From assembly GCA_019636345.1 (NCBI GenBank), contig JAHBXQ010000004.1, positions 434,001 to 498,000 of the forward strand: 64,000 bases of DNA. Direction: 5' to 3'. Position numbers and translations under genes: made by a program. Below are positions 25,839-35,125 of this stretch, piece by piece. This DNA is from Pirellulales bacterium (lineage in GTDB: Bacteria > Planctomycetota > Planctomycetia > Pirellulales > Lacipirellulaceae). How positions within the stretch are numbered: the stretch's first letter is position 1; the number at the start of each line of letters is the position of its first letter. The notes below the pieces were generated by a model. That model did no database searches. It saw nothing but the letters and a program-made list of their open reading frames with translations, and was not told the origin of the DNA.

Positions 25839-27311
25839 TCAGCGAGTCGCGGCCGCGCGGCCGCGCCAGGAATTGCTTCCGGCCGGTTCCGTCGCGCTCG
25901 CCGGCCGGACGCCGGACGGCACGTCCGCGGGGGTCGCGACCGGGCCGGTCGACCAACCGCCCGGGGCCGTCGTCGCGAATCCTCGCGACAGCGGGCCAAT
26001 CGGCGTCGCAGCCTTGCGCCACGTCGGCTCGTCGGTCGTCGCCGCGGCCGATTTCGTTGGTGTGTCGAGGCGGCGCGCCGGCCGGTCGGTCGGAATCGGC
26101 TTCGCAATCGGTTCGGCGTCGACGGTTCGCGTAGGAGCCGCCGACAGGGCCTCGTCGAGCGACGCGAGTGCGCCGGCGTCGACGACCGCCTTGGCCAGCA
26201 GCTTGGTCCCGTCCTCCTGGACGATCCGCGCCCAGGCCTGCACGGGTCCCGCGGGAAGTTGCGCCCCGCGGAGCGGCAGTTCAAAGTGAAGCCCCGCCCC
26301 GAGCGCCGATTCTTGCCAAGCCGTCGCTGCTTCCTCCTGCGAGAAGTCCCACCGGCGAATCGACTCGAACGACCCCGGAGCGTCTTCGCGCAGCAGCATG
26401 ATCGAAGTCGCCTCGATCGCCGTCGCCGGGCGGCCGTGGATGTCGACCGCTTCGACGACCACGAACAGACTCTGCGGCTCGGCGCCGTCCGAGCCCGCGT
26501 CGTCGCGGAGGAGGTGACGCACGACCAATTGAACCGGCGCCCCGGCGACGAGCGGCGATTCTTCCTCGGGATTCGCCGCCGTGAGTTGCAGTGCGTCGGG
26601 GGCGCGGACGAGCGCGGCATCCTCCGCCGCGAGCAAGGCGGAACCGTCCTCCGGCGGCAGGTCGTCGGCCGCAGGGTCGGGCAAGACCAACGCCAAGTCC
26701 CCGAAGCCTTCCGGTTCGTCCCCAGGCGTCGCGGCGTAGCTCGGCGCCGTCTCAAGCGGTCGGGCGTCGCTCGTCGGACCGATCTCCAGTTCCGGCGCTT
26801 CCAACTCCTCCGGCGAGAAGTTCTCGGGGAGCAACTCTTCCGCGGGCGCATCGAGCTCCTCGGGCGCCGCGTCGGGGAGCTCCGTTTCGGGGAGTTCGAA
26901 CTCGGGCGCGGTCGGAGCCGGATCTGTCGGCGTCGTGCGCGGTCGCGGCGTCGGAGCGGGCGTCGCCGCCTTGGCGTTCGCTCGCGGCGCCGGGGCGTCC
27001 TCGGCCAGCGTCGGCTCAGGCAGGGGCCGCTTCGACGGCGGAGATTTCTTCGTTCCGTTGGTCGCGGCGTTCGGATTCGCGCACCGGCACTCGCGCAGCT
27101 TTTCGGAGTAGGTGAGGAGATTGTCCTCGAGTTCGTAGATATAGTCCTCCTGCTGCCGCAGCTCGCGTTCGAGCAGATCGAGCTGCGCGGTGTTGACCCC
27201 GCGACATCCCGTCGCCGCGCTCAGCACGGCCAACGCCCAGCAAATCCGTCGGCGGACCGGTCGCGGGAGAGCCGACGGAGACGTTCGATCGTCGCGATTC
27301 ACAAAAGCCAT
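25839..27311 (-). CDS. Predicted lipoprotein with coiled coil and proline/acid-rich linker, unknown function
   Basis: I do not recognise a known family. The 490-residue protein has a basic, hydrophobic N-terminus ending in LSAATGC, a lipobox with Cys36, so it is probably an exported lipoprotein. Residues about 41-68 (LDLLERELRQQEDYIYELEDNLL) look like a short coiled coil. A long Ala/Pro/Glu-rich low-complexity region runs to about residue 250. A compact domain of about 120 residues follows, with beta-strand character (VQLVVRHLL, LFVVVEAVDI, SIMLLRED, GLHFELPLRG), possibly an immunoglobulin-like fold. The C-terminus is again disordered. It is convergent with the UDG gene. Codon use matches the neighbours. 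Confidence 0.75.
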   Translation of the reverse strand: MAFVNRDDRTSPSALPRPVRRRICWALAVLSAATGCRGVNTAQLDLLERELRQQEDYIYELEDNLLTYSEKLRECRCANPNAATNGTKKSPPSKRPLPEPTLAEDAPAPRANAKAATPAPTPRPRTTPTDPAPTAPEFELPETELPDAAPEELDAPAEELLPENFSPEELEAPELEIGPTSDARPLETAPSYAATPGDEPEGFGDLALVLPDPAADDLPPEDGSALLAAEDAALVRAPDALQLTAANPEEESPLVAGAPVQLVVRHLLRDDAGSDGAEPQSLFVVVEAVDIHGRPATAIEATSIMLLREDAPGSFESIRRWDFSQEEAATAWQESALGAGLHFELPLRGAQLPAGPVQAWARIVQEDGTKLLAKAVVDAGALASLDEALSAAPTRTVDAEPIAKPIPTDRPARRLDTPTKSAAATTDEPTWRKAATPIGPLSRGFATTAPGGWSTGPVATPADVPSGVRPASATEPAGSNSWRGRAAATR

Positions 27312-27819
27312 GGCTGGCAGACTCGCAGCAGGGACGGTCGTCGCTTGCGCCGCAGGCGCAGCGATTCAGGGCGGGAGGAATAGAAAAACCGCTGCTGGGA
27401 GTCAACGGCGCTGAGCAGCGAGTGCTAGCACTCGGGCGCCGGCGTGACCTCAAAACTCGGACTCCGGCGGCGAGAGCATCGTCTGCAGCCGGACGCGGCA
27501 TGATCCTGTTCTTGGTAGAAAATGGGCCGCGGTTTCGTGTAGAACAATCGCCGGCGAAAGCGCGGGGGACGGCGCGCAGCAAAGCGAGAATCGCTTGAAA
27601 CGCCGGGGGCATTTTGCTCGACTGGCTGCGAGTTTTGCTGGCAAAACGCCCGCCCGGGGACCGCCGAGCTCGGTCGTAAACCCTTTGCGATCAAGCAGTA
27701 AGGCAATTCGCCATCGCGTGGTGCAGCGGAGTTTTGCACCGAAGAATCGAGTTCGGCCGCCTTGGCCAATGTGCAAAAAGGCCCTCGCCGCCGCTGCGTC
27801 GTCCCGCGCCGAACCTTGC
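27312..27819. other. Long intergenic region with inverted repeats
   Basis: This 508-base region lies between the lipoprotein start and the pntB stop, both on the minus strand. It contains a perfect palindrome GTTTTGCTGGCAAAAC at 27632-27647. A second pair, TTTTGCAC at 27732-27739 and GTGCAAAA at 27771-27778, carries the same TTTTGC core. They could be operator sites or part of the lipoprotein promoter region. I see no gene or RNA. Confidence 0.4.
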
Positions 27820-29313
27820 CTACGATTCCTTGAGCGCTGCAACCAACTCGACGAGCGCCTTCTTCCCGTCGCCGAACAGCATGAGGCAGTTGTCGGCGGC
27901 GAACAGCGGATTGGGGATCCCCGCGAAGCCGGGGCTGAGGCTCCGTTTGACCACGACCACCGTGCGGGCTTCGCCGACGTTCAGGATCGGCATTCCCGCG
28001 ATGGGGCTCGTGGGGTCGGTGTTCGCCAGCGGGTTGACCACGTCGTTGGCGCCGATCACGATCGCCACGTCGCACTGGGCGAACGTCGGGTTGACTTCGT
28101 CCATCTCTTTGAGCTGGTCGTACGGCACGTCGGCCTCGGCCAACAGCACGTTCATGTGCCCCGGCATGCGGCCCGCGACGGGGTGGATGGCGTACTCGAC
28201 GGTCGCCCCCTTCGCTTCCAGCAGGTTGGCCAGTTCGCGCACCGTGTGTTGCGCCTGAGCGACCGCCAAGCCGTAGCCTGGCACGACGACGACTCGCTGG
28301 ACGCCGTCGAGCAGCATCGCGAGCTCCTCGGGCGAGGTTCGCTTGATCTTGCCGGCATAGACTTCGTCGTCGGTGGGGCCCGTGCCGCTGGCTTCCATCT
28401 TGCCGAACAGCACGTTGGCGAGCGAGCGATTCATCGCCTTGCACATGATCTTGGTCAGGATGAGTCCCGACGCCCCCACGAGCGAGCCGGCGATGATCAG
28501 CACGTTGTTGTCGATCACGAACCCCGCGGCCGCGGCCGCCAGACCCGAGTAGCTGTTCAACAGCGCGATGACCACGGGCATGTCGGCCCCGCCGATCGGC
28601 GTGGTGAGCAGCACCCCCAGGACGAACGACAGCAGCACGATCGCAAAGTACTCCCACCCCGTGCCGTCGGTCATCTCCAGGCACAGCAGCACGGCCACGC
28701 CGACCAACAGGGCGTTGACGAGTTGCTGGCCCCCAAAGCTCCATGGCTTCTTGAATTGCGGCAATTCTTGCAATTTGCCTGCCGCGACGAGCGAACCGGT
28801 GAAGGTGACGGCGCCGATCAGCCCCGTCAGCCCGGCGAACAGCCCCGCGGTCTCGGGCGAGTCGGAGCTGCTCGTGGGATGGATGATCTCGGCTCCGGCG
28901 ACCAACACCGAGGCGATCCCGCCGAACCCGTTCAACAGCGCCACCATCTGCGGCATCTGGGTCATCTGGATCTTGATCGCCATGAAGATCCCGATGCCGC
29001 CGCCGACGAGCATTCCCGCGATCCACACCGCAGGGGGAGCGCCGGAAATGGTCAGCGTGACCACGACGGCGATCAACATGCCGATCGCCCCCAGCAGGTT
29101 GCCGCGCACGGCGGTCCGCGGGTGGGTCATCCCCTTGATGCCAAGGATGAACAGAATCGAGGCGACGAGGTACCCGACGTTGGCCACGCGGACGGCTCCG
29201 GCGGCCTCGATTGCTTCCTCGACCTTCTCCAGGGCGTCGGCGGCGGGTTTCGCCAGTTCAGTCGCGGCGGCAAGCAAGGGGGAGAACATTTCGAACATGG
29301 CGTGCGCGACCAT
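27820..29313 (-). CDS. pntB: NAD(P) transhydrogenase subunit beta
   Basis: This 497-residue subunit of the proton-translocating (Re/Si-specific) transhydrogenase has nine or so transmembrane helices over about residues 45-300. It then has the NADP-binding domain III with VVVPGYGLAVAQAQ, HPVAGRMPGHMNVLLAEA, GANDVVNP and KRSLSPGFAG. It moves hydride between NAD(H) and NADP(H) at the expense of the proton gradient. The gene order on the minus strand is pntAA, pntAB, pntB, the usual arrangement where the alpha subunit is split. M1 at 29313 is used; MFEMF at 29298 is an alternative start. Confidence 0.96.
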   Translation of the reverse strand: MVAHAMFEMFSPLLAAATELAKPAADALEKVEEAIEAAGAVRVANVGYLVASILFILGIKGMTHPRTAVRGNLLGAIGMLIAVVVTLTISGAPPAVWIAGMLVGGGIGIFMAIKIQMTQMPQMVALLNGFGGIASVLVAGAEIIHPTSSSDSPETAGLFAGLTGLIGAVTFTGSLVAAGKLQELPQFKKPWSFGGQQLVNALLVGVAVLLCLEMTDGTGWEYFAIVLLSFVLGVLLTTPIGGADMPVVIALLNSYSGLAAAAAGFVIDNNVLIIAGSLVGASGLILTKIMCKAMNRSLANVLFGKMEASGTGPTDDEVYAGKIKRTSPEELAMLLDGVQRVVVVPGYGLAVAQAQHTVRELANLLEAKGATVEYAIHPVAGRMPGHMNVLLAEADVPYDQLKEMDEVNPTFAQCDVAIVIGANDVVNPLANTDPTSPIAGMPILNVGEARTVVVVKRSLSPGFAGIPNPLFAADNCLMLFGDGKKALVELVAALKES

Positions 29314-29374
29314 CAGGTAAGGCGAGCGGGAGGCGTCGTCAGGCGGTATGAGGGTCTGCGCCCTCCGTCGACCG

Positions 29375-29641
29375 CTATTTCTTCTTGAACATTCCCAACA
29401 TGCGATTCGTCACCAAGAACCCGCCGACGACGTTGATCATGGCGAACACGACGGCAAAAAAGCCGAGGACGTTGGCCGCCCAGCCGCCGCCGGCGAGCAC
29501 CGCCCCCACGAGCGTAATGCCGCTGATTGCGTTCGAGCCGCTCATCAACGGCGTGTGCAAGGTCGGAGGCACCTTGGTGATGATCTCGAAGCCGACGAAC
29601 ACGGCCAAAGCGAAGATCGTCAGTGCAGTAATGAGGTCCAT
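29375..29641 (-). CDS. pntAB: NAD(P) transhydrogenase subunit alpha part 2
   Basis: This 88-residue protein supplies the membrane segment of the split alpha subunit. It has three hydrophobic helices, with the characteristic KVPPTLHTPLMSGSNAISGI loop after the first and a GMFKKK end. It lies 61 bases upstream of pntB and downstream of pntAA on the same strand. The ATG at 29641 is fixed by the conserved MDLITALTIF start. The longer frame to 30178 overlaps pntAA and is rejected. Confidence 0.95.
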   Translation of the reverse strand: MDLITALTIFALAVFVGFEIITKVPPTLHTPLMSGSNAISGITLVGAVLAGGGWAANVLGFFAVVFAMINVVGGFLVTNRMLGMFKKK

Positions 29642-29745
29642 GGCGGGAAGGACAGGGTGATTGGTGGTTGGTGATTGTTGGGGCGGGCTGCGGCGTTGGG
29701 CGCCGAGTCGCTCGCGCTCGGCGCCAATCGCAAATAACCGGTCGC

Positions 29746-30948
29746 TTACGTCGCCAGATGCTCCGCCGGCGGAGTCGTCTCCGGCAGGACCAGCGGTCCC
29801 AGGCCGAGCGTTTCGCGGATGCGGGCGTTCTGCACTTGGCCGTCTTTGGCGGCCAGGGTGTCGCGAATCACCTCGTCGCCGAGGTTGACGTCGAGTTCGC
29901 CGTTCTGCATCAAGAGCCCCAACAGCGTCGCCACGTTCTTGGCGAACATCTGGCTGGCGTGCTGGGGGACTTCGCTGGGAAGATTCGTCGGCCCCAGGAT
30001 CGTCACGCCGTGGACGACGGCGGTTTGGTCGGGGCAGGTGAGGCCGCAGTTGCCGCCCCGTTCGGCCGCCAAGTCGACGATGACCGAGCCGGGCCGCATT
30101 CGCTCGACCGCCGAGTCGGTGATCAATCGCGGCGAAGGCCGCCCCGGGATCGCGGCGGTCGAGATGCAAACGTCGCATTCCGCGATCACGTCGGCCAGCA
30201 GGTCGCGCTGACGCTGCTGCTGCTCCTCGCTGAGTTGCTTGGCGTAACCCCCTTTGTCTTCACTGCCGGAGGTGTCGAGCGGCAGTTCGACGAACTTCGC
30301 TCCCAGCGATTCGATTTGCTCCTTCACGACGGGCCGCACGTCGTACCCCAGCACGACGGCGCCCAGTCGCCGGGCCGAGGCGATCGCCTGCAACCCCGCG
30401 ACCCCGGCGCCGATCACCAGCACCTTGGCCGGGGTCAACGTGCCTGCGGCGGTCATCAGCATGGGGAACATCTTCGGCAGGTGATTCGCCGCCAGCAGCA
30501 CGGCCTTGTAACCGGCGATCGTGGCCATCGACGACAGCACGTCCATGCTCTGGGCCCGCGTGATCCGCGGGATCAGCTCGAGCCCGAACAGCGTGACGCC
30601 GCGGTCGGCGAGGTCCTTCACCGCGGCGGGATTTCCCAGCGGATCGCACATGCCGATGACGACCTGCCCGCGGCGAAACAGTTCAAGATCGCTGCGTCCC
30701 GCGTCGGGATTGGCCCCCAGAGCGCGGACCTGCAGCACGACGTCGGCCGCGGCGATCGCCGCAGCCCGATCGGCGGCCAACTCGGCCCCTTTGTCCAGGT
30801 ACTCTTGATCGGGCAGATCGGCGCCCGCGCCGGCGCCCGGTTCCATGACCACCGTCAGGCCCAGCTTGGCGAGCGCAGGCAAGACGGCGGGGACCAGGGC
30901 GACTCGACGCTCGCCGGGAAACGTCTCGCGAAGGAGGGCGGCTTTCAT
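29746..30948 (-). CDS. pntAA: NAD(P) transhydrogenase subunit alpha part 1
   Basis: The 400-residue soluble NAD-binding subunit resembles alanine dehydrogenase. The N-terminus has the RETFPGERRVALVP motif. The Rossmann dinucleotide motif VLVIGAGVAGLQA is in the middle, and the mobile-loop region PGRPSPRLI, RMRPGSVIVDLAAERGGN and GPTNLPSEVPQHAS follow. It forms the transhydrogenase with PntAB and PntB, about 100 bases downstream. The start at 30948 gives the family N-terminus; the longer frame to 31149 has no supporting residues. Confidence 0.95.
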   Translation of the reverse strand: MKAALLRETFPGERRVALVPAVLPALAKLGLTVVMEPGAGAGADLPDQEYLDKGAELAADRAAAIAAADVVLQVRALGANPDAGRSDLELFRRGQVVIGMCDPLGNPAAVKDLADRGVTLFGLELIPRITRAQSMDVLSSMATIAGYKAVLLAANHLPKMFPMLMTAAGTLTPAKVLVIGAGVAGLQAIASARRLGAVVLGYDVRPVVKEQIESLGAKFVELPLDTSGSEDKGGYAKQLSEEQQQRQRDLLADVIAECDVCISTAAIPGRPSPRLITDSAVERMRPGSVIVDLAAERGGNCGLTCPDQTAVVHGVTILGPTNLPSEVPQHASQMFAKNVATLLGLLMQNGELDVNLGDEVIRDTLAAKDGQVQNARIRETLGLGPLVLPETTPPAEHLAT

Positions 30949-31161
30949 CGACACTTCGGCGCGGGAGGAACGACGGACGCGGTTCGGCCACGGCGCAACG
31001 AGTCGTGCGCTCGAGCGCGCCGGGGGGCGATTCCCCCGTCGACGCGGCCCGCATTGTTTCACACCCGGGGGGGCGGGCGAAAGGGGGGCGAACCCGCCCC
31101 GCAAGAATCGCTCCTCGCGACTCTCGCCCGAACGACGACCGCCCCGCAAGCCGAGGCGGAA

Positions 31162-33168
31162 TTATCGCAAGAGAAGAGCCCCCGGCCGTGGGATCGGCCG
31201 CGGTTCATCGAGCGAGAAGACGCACGGGGCGACGACCAGCACCTCGGCGCCGCCTGCGTATCCGACGAGCCTTTGGGTCGGTTGGGGCACGATCAGCCCG
31301 GCTGCGACGACCTCGTCCCCCAGTCGCCCCCGCCCGTTTTCGCCGAGTACCGCCGCGATTTGCGCCTGGTCGCCGTCGCCCATCACCAACTCGTACTCGG
31401 TCCACGGTCCGCGGGCGTGCAGGTCGCGCACCCGGCCGCGGACGACGACGCCGGCCGTCGATCGCTTGTCGTAGGCGAGCCACTGCCCGGCGACCTGCGC
31501 GATGACGCCTGCTCGCTCGGCTTCGCTCCCGGCCCGGCGAAAGAGCTCCTTGGCGAGCATCCGCTGCGTGACTGCTGCGTTGGGATCGTCGCTGGTTGCG
31601 GCCAGGGTCGCGCGCTCGGCGAGCTGCGCCAGGGCCACGTACGCCCGGCCGGTGCGACCGGCGGCTTCGGTGTTGCTCAGATCGCCGGCCAGGAAATCGG
31701 GGAGCGCTCGCTCGGCCGTTGCGACAGCCGCGGCGAGCTCCGCCAGTTCGCACCGCGAGGCGTCCAGGGCCGTCGCCGCCAGATCCTCCAGTTCGGGGAT
31801 CGGTTCGGCGTGCGAGCCGATCGTCGTCGGCGTTTCTGCGAGTCCTCCAGCGGATTCGGCTGCCAGGGGGGACGTCGACTCGACGGCCAACGACGCGGTC
31901 GCCGCTTCGACCGCGGCATCGGGCCGCAACTCAGCCAACGGCGCCGCGACGACCGGCGGTTCCGACTCGATCGCCGGTTCCTCGGCGCCGAAGTCATTTC
32001 CACCGACGGCGAGCAATTTCTCGCTCGCGATCTCGGGCCCCGCGGCGGAACGCATCGCGGGGGGGAGCATCGACTCGGGCAGCACTGTCGCCAATTGCAG
32101 CAGGTCTGCCTGTCGCCCGCCGATCCAAAGCATGAGGTACCCGCCGGCGAGCGTCCCGACGGCGCCGAACAGAACGACCCCGACGAGCGTTCGCACCCAA
32201 CTGCCGCGAACTCGCCGTCGGGGGCGCCCCACGGCGATCGGCTTCGACAGCGTCACCGCATCAGCCGCTTCCGCGGGCCGGGCGGCGAGGGCCGCGCTCA
32301 GGTTGAGTTCCGCCGGCGCTTCGTCCGCGAGGAGTTCCTCAATCTCCGAGGCGTCGGCGTTGAGACGGAACGCGCCGAGCGCCTCGCTGACGGCCGGGAT
32401 CGACTCCGGTTCCGGCGCCGCCTCGGACGAGGCCGACTGGCGAGCGAAGTCGCGCAGCGAATCGCCGACATCGTCCCGTGCCGCCGTCGCCAGCGGCTCG
32501 CAGGGCGTCTCCTCGGCCGGCTGCGATCCTCTAGCGCCGAGGTCGAGGGCTGCGCGGCCGTTGGCGGACGACTTCGATCGCAGTTCGGCAAGCAGCGAGT
32601 CAATCTCCTCGGCCGCTTCCCGCTGCGCGTCGGTTTGATCAGGATCCTCCTCCCCGGCCGCGGCGCCGGCGTTCGTTCTTCCTTTGACCGGATCGGCCGA
32701 GTCAGCGGCGTCGGCTGATTCGAACTCTGCCGCGATGAATGGCGATGCTTCGTCGGCCAAGGGATTGATCGAGGGTTTCCCCGTCTCGGTCTCGTTGTCG
32801 GCGGCAGGGGCGTCGCAGGTTGCGGGGTCGACGTCTTCCAGCCACTGCGAGAAGTCGCGGTTCGGCGAGTCGCCGAGCACGGCCGGCGCCGAAGTGAGGG
32901 ATCGCAGGCGAGCTGAGAGACTCTCCAGCGGGTCGGCGCTCAGCAGCGAGTCGCCTGCCGACTGCGTCGCCGGCTCCGTCTCGACCGGCGCAGGTCGCGA
33001 AACGATCCGCGCCAGAGGCGCACGACGCACCGCGGCGGCGTCTCGCGCGAACTTGCCGCCGCACACAGGGCACTCCAGCGTCGCCTCGTCCGGGGCGTCG
33101 TCGGGAAGCGCCAACTCGGTCGAGCAGCGCGGGCATCCGCAGATCATCGTCATGGCGAGGAATTCCAT
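31162..33168 (-). CDS. Zinc-ribbon, single-pass membrane protein of unknown function
   Basis: The 668-residue protein starts with a zinc ribbon (Cys12-x2-Cys15 and Cys33-x2-Cys36). About 280 residues of acidic, Ala/Ser/Glu-rich low-complexity sequence follow, then a basic stretch (RPRRRVRGSW), one transmembrane helix at about residues 326-351, another low-complexity linker, and a helical/beta C-terminal domain from about residue 470. The predicted topology puts the zinc ribbon in the cytoplasm and the C-terminal domain outside. This MJ0042-like ribbon plus TM plan is common among uncharacterised planctomycete proteins. An alternative start is residue 6 (33153). It lies directly upstream of pntAA on the same strand, but a functional link is not indicated. 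Confidence 0.75.
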   Translation of the reverse strand: MEFLAMTMICGCPRCSTELALPDDAPDEATLECPVCGGKFARDAAAVRRAPLARIVSRPAPVETEPATQSAGDSLLSADPLESLSARLRSLTSAPAVLGDSPNRDFSQWLEDVDPATCDAPAADNETETGKPSINPLADEASPFIAAEFESADAADSADPVKGRTNAGAAAGEEDPDQTDAQREAAEEIDSLLAELRSKSSANGRAALDLGARGSQPAEETPCEPLATAARDDVGDSLRDFARQSASSEAAPEPESIPAVSEALGAFRLNADASEIEELLADEAPAELNLSAALAARPAEAADAVTLSKPIAVGRPRRRVRGSWVRTLVGVVLFGAVGTLAGGYLMLWIGGRQADLLQLATVLPESMLPPAMRSAAGPEIASEKLLAVGGNDFGAEEPAIESEPPVVAAPLAELRPDAAVEAATASLAVESTSPLAAESAGGLAETPTTIGSHAEPIPELEDLAATALDASRCELAELAAAVATAERALPDFLAGDLSNTEAAGRTGRAYVALAQLAERATLAATSDDPNAAVTQRMLAKELFRRAGSEAERAGVIAQVAGQWLAYDKRSTAGVVVRGRVRDLHARGPWTEYELVMGDGDQAQIAAVLGENGRGRLGDEVVAAGLIVPQPTQRLVGYAGGAEVLVVAPCVFSLDEPRPIPRPGALLLR

Positions 33169-33361
33169 TCGCGCGAATTGCTGCTGGATCTCTTGGGCAA
33201 GTGCGGCCCCCGTCCCGGAGCGAAGCCGCGGATGCCGTCATCCAGCCCGGCAGTTGTATTCTAGCAGCCTCGTCTTCGTGCGCCGGGGCCGAATTGCCCT
33301 GTCGACCCCCGGCGCCAGCATCTCGAATTCGGGTCGAGGCGGTCGCTTGCTTTCCCAGCCG

Positions 33362-34882
33362 TTACAACCGATACAGCTCGCTGTACTTAGCCGTGCATTG
33401 CCCGAGCCAGTCGGCGTGCGACAGCGGCTTGCCGGTGATCCGCTCGGCGAGCTGCGCGGCCGAGTAGCGCCGACCATGGCGGTGAATGTTCGCGCGGAGC
33501 CATTCCAACAGCGGCGCGAACTCGCCGCGGGCGAACATCGTCGGCAGGTCGCCCAAATCGCGCTCCGCCTGGGCGAAGAACTGAGCCGCGTAAAGATTGC
33601 CCAGCGCGTACGTGGGGAAGTAGCCGAACGCACCGCCGCTCCAGTGAACGTCCTGCAGCACTCCCTGGGCGTCGTTGGGGGGAGTGACGCCGAGATAACT
33701 CTCGTACGCGGCCCGCCACGCGTCCGGCAAATCGCGCGCGGCGAGCCGGCCCTCGATCAACTGTCGCTCCAGATCGAACCGGATGCAGATGTGCAGGTTG
33801 TAGGTCACCTCGTCCGCGTCGACGCGAATCAGCGACGGCGCCACGGCGTTCACCGCGCCGTAGAACTCGTCGACCCCGGCGTCGGCGAGCGCCGGAAACC
33901 GCGCCGCCGCGCGGGGGAGCATGGACTGCCAGAACGCCCGACTTCGGGCGACTTGGTTTTCCCACATCCGCGACTGCGACTCGTGAATCCCCAGCGAGGT
34001 CGCCTCGCCCAGCGGCAGGCCGAACTGCTCGGCGGGGAGCCCCTGCTCGTACAGACCATGCCCCGCCTCGTGGAGGATGCTGAAAAACGCATCGCCGAAA
34101 TCGTTGCGGCGGTACCGCGTCGTGAGTCGCACGTCGCGCGGGCCCGAGGTGGAACAGAACGGGTGGACCGTCCTATCGAGCCGGCCGGCGTTGAAATCGA
34201 ACCCGATCGCCGCGGCCGCCTCGATTCCGAACGCTTCTTGCGCGTCTTCGGGAAAGTCGCGCTGCAGCACGTCGGACTGCGGTCCGCGATCGCTGCCGAC
34301 GATCTGGTCGACCAGCGGCGCCAGGGCGTCGCGCAAGCCCTCCAACACGCGCGCCACGTTGGCGGTCGTCTCGCCCGGTTCGAATTCGTCGAGCAGCGGG
34401 TCGTACGGAGTGGCGTCGTAACCGAGCGCCGAAGCCTGCTCGCGCTTCAGGGCGAGCGTCTGATCGAGCACCGGCAGGAACATTGCAAAGTCGTCGGCCC
34501 CCCGAGCCTCGGCCCAGATCTGCTGCCCCCGAACGCTCAGCCGCGACAACTCCTCGACCAGTTCCTGCGGCAACTTCGTCTCGCGTTGGTAGTCGCGGCG
34601 CATCAGTCGGATGATCGCCCCCGCATCGCTGTCGGGATCGGCCGCGAGCGGCGAGTCGGCGAGCGTCGCCAGCCACTCGCCCCGCACTGGGTCGATTTGT
34701 CGGCGATGGATTTCTCCGGCCAGGAAGGCGACCTGCTCAGCCCGATAGTCTCCCCCCGCGGGCGGGAGCTTCGTCCGCTCGTCCCATTCCAACAGGCCCA
34801 CGACGCTCCTCAGAAGCCCTGTCTGGCGGGCGTGAGAACATAGTTGGTCGAACAACTCGGCAGGAGCAGGCATGCTGGACAT
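33362..34882 (-). CDS. M32-family carboxypeptidase (Taq type)
   Basis: The 506-residue zinc metallopeptidase carries all M32 signatures in order: HPF at residues 240-242, DxRxT (D250-VRLT), the catalytic HEAGH at 271-275, and IHES at 299-302, with the metal-ligand Glu301. Family members release C-terminal amino acids from peptides with broad specificity and act in the cytoplasm. Length is normal and no signal peptide is present. A second in-frame ATG lies three codons in. The gene stands alone between a hypothetical gene and a divergent deacetylase gene. Confidence 0.95.
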   Translation of the reverse strand: MSSMPAPAELFDQLCSHARQTGLLRSVVGLLEWDERTKLPPAGGDYRAEQVAFLAGEIHRRQIDPVRGEWLATLADSPLAADPDSDAGAIIRLMRRDYQRETKLPQELVEELSRLSVRGQQIWAEARGADDFAMFLPVLDQTLALKREQASALGYDATPYDPLLDEFEPGETTANVARVLEGLRDALAPLVDQIVGSDRGPQSDVLQRDFPEDAQEAFGIEAAAAIGFDFNAGRLDRTVHPFCSTSGPRDVRLTTRYRRNDFGDAFFSILHEAGHGLYEQGLPAEQFGLPLGEATSLGIHESQSRMWENQVARSRAFWQSMLPRAAARFPALADAGVDEFYGAVNAVAPSLIRVDADEVTYNLHICIRFDLERQLIEGRLAARDLPDAWRAAYESYLGVTPPNDAQGVLQDVHWSGGAFGYFPTYALGNLYAAQFFAQAERDLGDLPTMFARGEFAPLLEWLRANIHRHGRRYSAAQLAERITGKPLSHADWLGQCTAKYSELYRL

Positions 34883-35125
34883 GGGGGCAAGGGCTTTGTG
34901 ACGGGGGAGTGCGAGCAGCGCGGGCTCTCACCCTACGGCGCCTCGCCCGGTCCGACAATGCCGCGGCAGCCGTCGCCCAGCCGTCGCGAGGGCAAGGTCC
35001 TCGGTCGTACCTGCTGGCGGCGGTTCTGCGGGGCGCGGCATTGAGACTTGCGACTGCTACAATGCACCGGCCCGACCGGTTGCGCGCGACGCAGGCAAGC
35101 TCCATCCCCCGCGGACAGGTTCCCG

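Noticed and set aside
29642-30178. Extended pntAB frame starting at 30178
   Set aside because: It lies antisense-free inside pntAA in another frame and is arginine-rich. The conserved PntAB start is at 29641.
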